A program made the translations under genes and the position numbers. Positions 58,402 to 64,000 of a stretch of DNA of 64,000 nt are shown in pieces. The notes beneath the pieces were generated by a model. That model was not told the DNA's origin, did no database searches, and worked only from the letters and a program-made list of their open reading frames with translations. Within the stretch, counting starts at the first letter, position 1, and each line of letters starts with the position of its first letter. The DNA is taken from positions 3,844,001 through 3,908,000 of the forward strand of contig NZ_UGNX01000001.1 of the NCBI RefSeq assembly GCF_900452415.1, read 5' to 3'. Origin of the DNA: Legionella cincinnatiensis (GTDB taxonomy: Bacteria > Pseudomonadota > Gammaproteobacteria > Legionellales > Legionellaceae).

Positions 58402-60150
58402 TTATTCACCTCCCCAAATTTTGCCGGTAAAAACATACAATCTTGGGGTACCAACTCCTTTGATTCTTGGCTTATGCGAGGCTTTGCCATCTGAGGCGGG
58501 TTTCAACCAGCCAGCTTGTAATAAAACTCTTGTTACTGTGCGTTGATCAAAGCCTTTGCACAGCTCATTTTTGTACGCTTCTGTTAACACCATGTAGATT
58601 CGAAACCCTTCATCATCTGTTTGATAAAATCCTGCTCGGTTGAGTATTTTGTCATTGTTGGGTGAGTTGGCATTATCAAATCGGCTGGCTCCATGAGATT
58701 CAAAGAAAGCGCGCACTTGTGCCATAATGGAGCGATCTTCGCGGTGGCCATCAACTCCAAAAGCATCCTGCCATGCAATGAAACAAGTCTTTGCAGCGTG
58801 GAAAGATTCGCCTTTTTGCCATCCTGTCAGGCCAAATTGACTGGCGAGTTCTCCGGCAGCAGCAACTAATGCAAAGCGTCTGGCAACACGAATTATCTGA
58901 CCTGTTGCCTCGGGTTGAATGACTGCATCAACAAAGGTTTGAATGGTGTCGGTAATCAACCGGCTGATTGTTTGTCGGTTGGCAACTACTTGATTCAACC
59001 ATGCCATACCGATTGCGCCATGATATCGGCTGCTGTATTTCTTTAGTGATAAGGCCATACTGGCTGGGCTTAATTGATCATGAATTGTTTCAAAGATCCC
59101 CATCCCACAGGCAGCATACGCCTCAATATCAGCAAGCCTGATTTCCTGACCTGCATTAATGCGCTGTCCTGATTTTGCCATGAGTGCCGTCAAAGACTCC
59201 TCGCCAGCAGATAAGAAAAATAAAGACCATCGGGAAGATTGCCTGACCGTTCCAGTGCGAGAAGCACGTGTTTTTCCTTGACCATTGGCCAGTAAATAAG
59301 CCGCCTCCCCTGCTTCTCTGGGATCCATTTGACTGAGTTCATCAAGAATCAGCAGTCCATCATTATGTAATGACGCCAAGCCTTCGAGTCCATTGGTGGT
59401 GCTGCGCCATAAACGACAATAGGATTGTGGGTTTCCCCAAACAGAAGCAGCCAGATTCAATGCAGTACTTTTGCCTGATGAGGATGCGCCTCTGAAATGA
59501 AAACCGCCTGAGTCTTCGCCAACAATCTTTGACAGTACAGGTGCTAATGCCACAGAAATGGCAAACACCAATCTTGAATTGCCTGATGCCAGCCGACCTA
59601 TTGAGTCGCGCCATTCTTCAACGATGCCTTTGGTCGACACTGCTGGTTCAATGGCATTGGTATTTTGGAAGACAATCTTTTCTGTTGCTTGCCCGATACA
59701 TTGGGAAGCAGTTACAAAGACATCGCCATGCCAACCGAGTTTATCAACACATCGTGCACGTGTGTCTACTGGAAAGACTTGTAGATAGGATGCTAACAAA
59801 TCGCGAGCAGTCCTATTGGGAGAAATACTCAATCCCAATCTTGCCAGCTCTCGCCTCACATCGGAGGCATCGCCTTGCAACAAAGCCAATGGCATCGCCC
59901 ATTGATGCGTGATTCCATCATCATCTTGCCATTCCAGCAAACGACCCCATTCACCACTTTGTGCATCCCGGGTTTTTGCAACAACGTACAATGGCGCGCA
60001 TATCCACCGGGGTGGTAATGGGTTGCCGTCCTTATCAATACCGATAAAGGTTAATCCCTCAGCAGTTAATCGAAAGCGACCACCAGCATAGTCGCAGATA
60101 ATTGGGCGCTGCTTTGCATTGGCTAATTCAACAACATGATTTTGTGACAT
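58402..60150 (-). CDS. DUF927 domain helicase-like protein
   Basis: 582 residues. The Walker A FRGASSSGKSTALNLAASVW near residue 220 and Walker B GLLILDELSQMD near residue 268 lie in a DUF927 domain, common in phage, plasmid and island replication modules. The first 190 residues and last 130 are less typical. Probably unwinds or primes the element's DNA. GGAG precedes the ATG, and an AlpA-like regulator gene lies upstream on the same strand. GC content is higher than in the flanking island genes. Confidence 0.87.
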   Translation of the reverse strand: MSQNHVVELANAKQRPIICDYAGGRFRLTAEGLTFIGIDKDGNPLPPRWICAPLYVVAKTRDAQSGEWGRLLEWQDDDGITHQWAMPLALLQGDASDVRRELARLGLSISPNRTARDLLASYLQVFPVDTRARCVDKLGWHGDVFVTASQCIGQATEKIVFQNTNAIEPAVSTKGIVEEWRDSIGRLASGNSRLVFAISVALAPVLSKIVGEDSGGFHFRGASSSGKSTALNLAASVWGNPQSYCRLWRSTTNGLEGLASLHNDGLLILDELSQMDPREAGEAAYLLANGQGKTRASRTGTVRQSSRWSLFFLSAGEESLTALMAKSGQRINAGQEIRLADIEAYAACGMGIFETIHDQLSPASMALSLKKYSSRYHGAIGMAWLNQVVANRQTISRLITDTIQTFVDAVIQPEATGQIIRVARRFALVAAAGELASQFGLTGWQKGESFHAAKTCFIAWQDAFGVDGHREDRSIMAQVRAFFESHGASRFDNANSPNNDKILNRAGFYQTDDEGFRIYMVLTEAYKNELCKGFDQRTVTRVLLQAGWLKPASDGKASHKPRIKGVGTPRLYVFTGKIWGGE

Positions 60151-60216
60151 AGATTATTCTCCAAACAACAATCACACCATCGGAATGAAGCATATTCATT
60201 CTGACGAATTTTAAAT

Positions 60217-60492
60217 TTATGCGTTCTCAATAAGCTGTAACTGACCTTCGTCACTGGTTGAGTAATAAATTTTTTGTTGTTGGAGAAAATTCAAGACATC
60301 GCTTTTTCGATACAACACCTTGCGTCCAATTTTTAAATAAGGAACACCACCACCCGCCCAGCGGTTACGTTCAAGTAACTGGGTGGAGCAGCTTAATACC
60401 GCAGCGATTGTTTGTTGATTAAAAAGCGCAGAATGTGGCGCAGATTCGAATTCATTTAATAAATGTAAACGGGATGGTTTTTGAGCAGACAT
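60217..60492 (-). CDS. AlpA/excisionase-like DNA-binding protein
   Basis: 91 residues with a MerR-like HTH_17 fold: FNQQTIAAVLSCSTQLLERN, then GVPYLKIGRKVLYRKSDVLNFL. Such proteins regulate island integrase genes or act as excisionases. GGAG precedes the ATG. It lies 66 bases upstream of the DUF927 gene, probably co-transcribed. Confidence 0.8.
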   Translation of the reverse strand: MSAQKPSRLHLLNEFESAPHSALFNQQTIAAVLSCSTQLLERNRWAGGGVPYLKIGRKVLYRKSDVLNFLQQQKIYYSTSDEGQLQLIENA

Positions 60493-60850
60493 AGGGATCT
60501 CCGCAATTGGTTATTCATTCAGCATAATGCCGACCTGTACCATCCTTGGAGATGAATTCAAATGCCTATCCGACTAGACTTGGACAAATAATTGATATTC
60601 ACTAGCCTTTTGGCTATAAAAGCTTCTACTTCAAGCTCGGAAAAAGTATTGCGCATTCTTTCAAAGATTGTCAAGCATAAAAGATCAGATTCAAAGATGT
60701 GTTATCGAATGATATTGATTGATGCTGAAAATAGTTTTTAAAATCAATGTGTCCCTTACGTCCCATCGATACAATATAAGATTGGGGCAGCTAAAACCCA
60801 GTAATGACGCGGGTGTCCCGCTTGTCCCCGATGTCCCGCAGTTTTTTGCG
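60493..60850. other. Intergenic region upstream of the AlpA-like gene
   Basis: 358 bases. AT-rich on the left, with probable promoter sequence for the AlpA-DUF927 genes. On the right are repeats such as GTCCCGC near 60815-60840. No gene recognised. Confidence 0.3.
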
Positions 60851-61132
60851 TTATGGTGCAATTCGCTTAAATGCCATGGAGATATCAAAACCACAAGCAT
60901 GCGCGTATTTTTCCAATGTTTTCCAGCTTGGATTGCTGCTCCCTTTCTCCAGTCGAGAAATGTTTCCTTTTTGTGTTCCCATGCGATCCGCAAGCTGCTC
61001 TTGAGTTAATCCCGCTTTTTGACGCATCGAAAGTAATGAGTCAATCAATGCAAATTCTGACTCTAATGCGTCATAGGCTTGCTTTACGTCCTCATTTTTA
61101 AGTGCTTTCTCTTTTAATGTTTTAAGGCTCAT
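60851..61132 (-). CDS. higA: HigA-type antitoxin, XRE helix-turn-helix
   Basis: 93 residues with the classical HTH QKAGLTQEQLADRMGTQKGN then ISRLEKGSSNPSWKTLEKYA. It overlaps the toxin gene by ATGA and follows it, as in HigBA systems. Should neutralise the toxin and repress the pair. Operator candidates lie at 61472-61500. GAGGTGG precedes the ATG. Confidence 0.87.
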   Translation of the reverse strand: MSLKTLKEKALKNEDVKQAYDALESEFALIDSLLSMRQKAGLTQEQLADRMGTQKGNISRLEKGSSNPSWKTLEKYAHACGFDISMAFKRIAP

Positions 61133-61455
61133 AATTTTTCCACCTCGCGTTTTCTCTGCAAAGCCAAATTCAACTCCTGCTTTGGTGTTTTTGCACTTTT
61201 CTTTACAAAAGCATGTAAAACCATAATATGCTTACCCTTCATATAACAATAAAGCGATCGGCCAATGCCTTCCTGAGCTTTTGCACGAACTTCAAACAAG
61301 CCATTACCCATCGCCTCTGTATGGGGTGGCCCAAGATTGGCGCCATGCCTTTCAATTAACTCCAGAAGCTTAAGCATTCGAGCCTGAATTTTTGGAGGCA
61401 TTGCCAAGATAGCTTCCTCTACAGACTCATTATAAAAATCAACAGTCCAATGCAC
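61129..61455 (-). CDS. higB: HigB/RelE-type toxin (Gp49-like)
   Basis: 108 residues of the phage-derived Gp49-like/HigB family: ILAMPPKIQARMLKLLELIE, LFEVRAKAQEGIGRSLYCYM, then HAFVKKSAKTPKQELNLA. Probably a ribosome-dependent mRNA endonuclease. GTG start. Toxin first, antitoxin second is the HigBA order. Confidence 0.87.
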   Translation of the reverse strand: MHWTVDFYNESVEEAILAMPPKIQARMLKLLELIERHGANLGPPHTEAMGNGLFEVRAKAQEGIGRSLYCYMKGKHIMVLHAFVKKSAKTPKQELNLALQRKREVEKL

Positions 61456-61471
61456 TTAATTTAATCCCAAT

Positions 61472-61500
61472 GTTATCTTATATGATAACCCAATGTTATC
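61472..61500. promoter_or_regulatory. HigBA operator
   Basis: GTTATC-N6-GATAAC (61472-61489) forms a palindrome and another GTTATC follows at 61495, just upstream of the toxin start. Typical of autoregulated toxin-antitoxin pairs. Confidence 0.6.
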
Positions 61501-61533
61501 ATTTTTTCCAGTTTGATGACGCTTTACAACATA

Positions 61534-62115
61534 TTAGTTTCCAAGGAGGGTATGTAAATATTTTCTGGTGGCAACTTTGCCATATTTGGAAGATAGTTTC
61601 ATCAACTGGACTTTATCAAACTGATCGAGGTTTTTAGCAACTTTTAATTGTAATTGGCTTACATCTTCCGTTAAATATTTCGCATTGTTCAATAAGTCCA
61701 CCAGTAAAAATTCTTTAGTCAGTTTAGTTGGGAAACCATTACTTGGGCGTTTAAAAGAGAAAACACGATTTCCAAGCTTTTTATCCTCATGACGTTCGCT
61801 GTTATAAACAACTACCCGGTTATAAAGTTGTGTTAGTCCTAAACCCAATTTATTGTAATCATTCCATGAATACATGAGAAAGGGCTTATTAAGAAAACCT
61901 TTAACAAGCGCCTCATCAGTCGGTGGTAGTAATCCAAAACGAGATTGCTTTGGTTTGTAATATAAGCCTGTTGCTGGCTTTTGGAGTTTGTTTGCTTCTA
62001 CTAAGATATTGAGATCTCTATCCAGATTGCTTGAAAAAGATAACAAGTCCTCTCTCCGGTAAACGAAGCCGGCTTTCATATGGGAATATAGGTTGTCACG
62101 CTTTAATGTATTCAT
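61534..62115 (-). CDS. AbiEi-like/DUF6088-type protein without a toxin partner
   Basis: 193 residues from ATG 62115. VYRREDLLSFSSNLDRDLNI, then ANKLQKPATGLYYKPKQSRFG and LGLTQLYNRVVVYNSERHE match AbiEi-like transcriptional-regulator antitoxins (DUF6088). In intact systems a nucleotidyltransferase toxin follows; here the toxin gene is absent. Longer readings start at 62136 or 62214, but family similarity begins near 62115. TATAAT lies just before that ATG, so the transcript may be leaderless. Confidence 0.7.
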   Translation of the reverse strand: MNTLKRDNLYSHMKAGFVYRREDLLSFSSNLDRDLNILVEANKLQKPATGLYYKPKQSRFGLLPPTDEALVKGFLNKPFLMYSWNDYNKLGLGLTQLYNRVVVYNSERHEDKKLGNRVFSFKRPSNGFPTKLTKEFLLVDLLNNAKYLTEDVSQLQLKVAKNLDQFDKVQLMKLSSKYGKVATRKYLHTLLGN

Positions 62116-62159
62116 GGTTATATTATATACAGCCATAGTCAAATTTGCAAAAAATTTTA

Positions 62160-62342
62160 TTAAAATTTCATGTAAGTATTTTTTATTCTGCCGCTCACGC
62201 TCTTCTTTAACCATATGCGCCAGGCATACAATATGTCCTTATTGTAATTGCGACACAGCTTGTGGCGTAATTGGGGCACAACCTGTGCACCAATTTTGAA
62301 TTCAGGATAAGCTCGTGCAAAAGCGTGGAGTTTATTACTCAT
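62160..62342 (-). pseudogene. Possible fragment of a YhcG-type (DUF1016) nuclease
   Basis: Short open frame with HAFARAYPEFKIGAQVVPQL, similar to a conserved segment of DUF1016/YhcG PDDEXK nucleases, followed by unrelated sequence. Too short and without context to be a working gene. Confidence 0.3.
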
Positions 62343-62345
62343 GAA

Positions 62346-63575
62346 CTACTTCTGTTGTTGGATCGCTATTAGCGTTGCGGATGGTTGGACACCCATACAC
62401 TTTAAAAAATAATCGGTAATTTGTTGCATTGGTTTTCTCAACCGTTCAACGTCCGTCACGATATACCCGGCAGTAATATCACCGTTCATTTTATGATTCA
62501 TCAAACGCTTTAAAGCATAAGCGGAGATATCCAGTCCCTCAGCAATGGTAATAAATGTTCGTCTTAAATCATGAACCGTAAAATGAATGCCTGAGAGCTT
62601 GGTTACATTAGCCATTTGCTTCCGCGGCTCAATAATATGACCTGCTGCTCCCGTGCCAGGAAAAACATACTCATTAATCCTTTTTTGGCTGCGTGATAAT
62701 AGCAACTCATAGAGATAACTAGAAAGAGGTAGAGTGTGTGACTCGTGATTTTTAGTATCAAGGATAGTGAGTGTTTTGGCTTTTAGATCAACTTGATCCC
62801 AGCGTAAAGTCGCAGCTTCCTGACGGCGTAATCCCGTTAGTATGATTAACAATAAGTAATCTCGCAAAACCTCACTTTGTAATTGCTGTACGCCAAGATA
62901 CCAAGCAGCTAATTCATGGGCTTTAATAAAACTTTGACGACGCTCAACACGATACCAGGCTCTAGTTTGTGATAAACGTTTTACCGGGTTTTCAGTAATC
63001 AATGATTTACCTTGTGAATCTTCATATTGACCAGCCGCAAAATTGAAAAGGGCGCGCAGTAGACGCATGGCTAAATTGGCGTAAGCCTCTCCATGTTCTT
63101 GCCCTAATTTTTTATGATGTTTTGCAACACTATCTTTGGTGATGCCAAGAAGGGGTTTATTAACCCAGCCTGCAAATCCTGTGGCTAATACCTTTTTGTA
63201 ATTATAAAGGGTGTTGTGCTTTAACGATTTACGGACATGGATGTAATCATTGAATACATCGTTTAAGGTGATTTGACGCATTTTTTCAGCACGCTTTTCG
63301 GCAACTGGATCGATTCCTGTCGCAATTTGCCCAAGTAGTTTTTGGGCTTCCTTTCTTGCCATCTCAACTGTCAGTTCAGGATAACGGCCTAAAGTAATTC
63401 GAGACAGTTTATTTTTTATGAGTTTTTCAACAAAAAAAGCCTTAGTTCCACCGGAGGTAACTCGGATACCAAATCCCTTCATTGCGTCATCGTAATATCG
63501 TTTTTGTGCAGTTCTTCCCTGGGTCGTTGAAACAGGCAAAGGTAATTTATCAACGGCCGATTTTGTGATTTTCAT
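62346..63575 (-). CDS. Tyrosine integrase of island B
   Basis: 409 residues: DUF4102 arm-binding domain, SAM-like core-binding domain, catalytic R in ILTGLRRQEAATLRW, HxxR in HDLRRTFITIAEG, H in MNHKMNGDITAGY and the nucleophile Y in that motif. Distant from the island A integrase (similar family, different sequence). AGAGGG precedes the ATG at 63575. The GTGTCGAA repeat lies 19 bases upstream and att 3 about 160 bases away. Confidence 0.93.
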   Translation of the reverse strand: MKITKSAVDKLPLPVSTTQGRTAQKRYYDDAMKGFGIRVTSGGTKAFFVEKLIKNKLSRITLGRYPELTVEMARKEAQKLLGQIATGIDPVAEKRAEKMRQITLNDVFNDYIHVRKSLKHNTLYNYKKVLATGFAGWVNKPLLGITKDSVAKHHKKLGQEHGEAYANLAMRLLRALFNFAAGQYEDSQGKSLITENPVKRLSQTRAWYRVERRQSFIKAHELAAWYLGVQQLQSEVLRDYLLLIILTGLRRQEAATLRWDQVDLKAKTLTILDTKNHESHTLPLSSYLYELLLSRSQKRINEYVFPGTGAAGHIIEPRKQMANVTKLSGIHFTVHDLRRTFITIAEGLDISAYALKRLMNHKMNGDITAGYIVTDVERLRKPMQQITDYFLKCMGVQPSATLIAIQQQK

Positions 63576-63593
63576 TTTCCCTCTTATTCAAAC

Positions 63594-63613
63594 GTGTCGA
63601 ATACGTGTCGAAG
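63594..63613. repeat. Right GTGTCGAA repeat of island B, possible integrase arm site
   Basis: Same 20-base unit as 55289-55308 with one base changed, directly upstream of the integrase gene, so binding could control its expression too. Confidence 0.6.
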
Positions 63614-63733
63614 GAATGATTAAAACACAATAAAAGCAATTATGCTATAAAAATAGCCTATATTCCTTATAAACAAAGGGTTGCTAGGATAATTTAAAAG
63701 TTGGTAAAAGTAGTTAAAAGTCGTAATTTTATA

Positions 63734-63779
63734 ACTGTTAATCATTAGGTCACAAGTTCGAGTCTTGTCCGGGGAGCCA
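63734..63779 (+). repeat. att site 3, right end of island B
   Basis: 46-base tRNA-Asn 3' copy, same T-arm variant as att 2. It is followed by TCCTAGTCTGGATCGTGGC, nearly the same as after att 2, as if another element of the same kind began here. Confidence 0.9.
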
Positions 63780-63806
63780 ATCCTAGTCTGGATCGTGGCA
63801 AAATTC

Positions 63807-64000
63807 GGCTCTTTCCCATTTACGGGGGCACTCACATTTAACAGCACAGCACCCTAACACGAGTTCTGTAATTTTCAAAGTTACGAAAGCCATAAGCTCT
63901 TCTTTGAATCAACTTCATCTTTCTATGAAAGCCTTCAGTAATCCCATTAGACTTTCTGAAACGCCACATACGCACTATCTCTTCCTTCCATTGACAGAAA
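63807..64000. mobile_element. ISL3-family insertion sequence, second copy (runs off the window)
   Basis: Starts with the same GGCTCTTTCCC end as the copy at 47720 and stays roughly 90% identical over the visible part. Its left flank (CAAAATTC) differs from that of the first copy, so this is a separate insertion. Confidence 0.88.
63838..64000 (-). CDS. ISL3-family transposase, C-terminal end only
   Basis: The last 53 codons of the transposase (ending RTRVRVLCC), same C-terminus as the complete copy, including the catalytic Glu region GITEGFHRKMK. The rest lies outside the window. Confidence 0.88.
   Translation of the reverse strand, partial: FCQWKEEIVRMWRFRKSNGITEGFHRKMKLIQRRAYGFRNFENYRTRVRVLCC

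Larger units (their letters stand above)
55242..63779. mobile_element. Island B, tRNA-Asn integrative element (8.5 kb)
   Basis: Bounded by att copies 2 and 3, with its own tyrosine integrase at the right end. Cargo: unknown proteins, a decayed SIR2-like gene, a TraK-like gene, a DUF927 helicase, an AlpA-like regulator, a HigBA-type pair, an orphan AbiEi-like gene and a nuclease fragment. A 20-base repeat containing GTGTCGAA twice is near both ends. Probably mobilisable with outside help. Confidence 0.85.

Noticed and set aside
47597..63779. Spaced repeats at the att sites as a CRISPR array
   Set aside because: Only three copies, kilobases apart, derived from a tRNA; no cas genes.
47643..63806. 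The two insertion-sequence copies as ends of one composite transposon
   Set aside because: Their flanks differ and the first has its own 8-base target duplication; att sites define the elements instead.
63620..63847. 75-residue minus-strand frame containing SPDKTRTCDLMINS
   Set aside because: That string is the antisense translation of a tRNA 3' end, a well-known false protein; here it comes from att copy 3.

Overview
The window looks like a Legionella chromosome. It is AT-rich, and its core genes are gammaproteobacterial (rnr, ygfB-pepP-ubiH-ubiI, zapA, ispB, uvrB, 6S RNA, tRNA-Asn). Between them lie genes typical of Legionella: an EnhB-like secreted protein, an ankyrin protein, several large proteins of unknown family that could be Dot/Icm substrates, and an LvrA-like protein. 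The species cannot be fixed from the sequence alone.

Layout. 1-9.8 kb: the 5' part of rnr, a small secreted protein, a tandem pair of periplasmic amino-acid-binding proteins without a permease, a DUF4254 protein, a large membrane protein, and a three-gene operon (retropepsin-like protease, inactive transglutaminase fused to membrane helices, ATP-grasp ligase). 9.8-13.2 kb: two large unrecognised proteins that may be effectors. 13.4-13.55 kb: a MITE-like palindromic repeat. 13.6-29.9 kb: a respiratory and stress segment with a TehB-like methyltransferase, alternative oxidase, P-type Ca-type ATPase, CBS protein, succinate dehydrogenase in the order B-C-D-A, AlkA, DUF488, an aconitase with an extra N-terminal tail, quinol NO reductase and rubredoxin. 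Together these could keep a quinone-linked respiratory chain and the iron-sulfur steps of the TCA cycle running under NO or oxidative stress.

30-34.8 kb: the conserved ubiI-ubiH-pepP-ygfB operon, divergent from zapA. 34.8-47.4 kb: an FMN-binding glutamate-synthase-like protein, homospermidine synthase, an ankyrin protein, an unusual fusion of a diiron ferritin-like domain with a degenerate acyltransferase (E2) domain, ispB, a redoxin, 6S RNA, uvrB and an aspartate aminotransferase.

47.6-63.8 kb: tRNA-Asn followed by two integrative islands in tandem. The same 46-bp piece of the tRNA 3' end occurs at the tRNA and at the right end of each island, and each island has its own tyrosine integrase at its right end. 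Island A (7.6 kb) carries an ISL3 insertion with a clear 8-bp target duplication, an ATPase/STAS-like pair, an LvrA-like protein and an AbiE toxin-antitoxin pair. Island B (8.5 kb) carries unknown and decayed defence-type genes, a TraK-like protein, a DUF927 helicase, an AlpA-like regulator, a HigBA-type pair and an orphan AbiEi-like protein. Each island has its own short repeat near both ends, probably integrase arm sites. Sequence after the third att copy resembles the start of island B, so a third element, interrupted by a second ISL3 copy, may begin at the window edge. No rRNA and no CRISPR array were seen.
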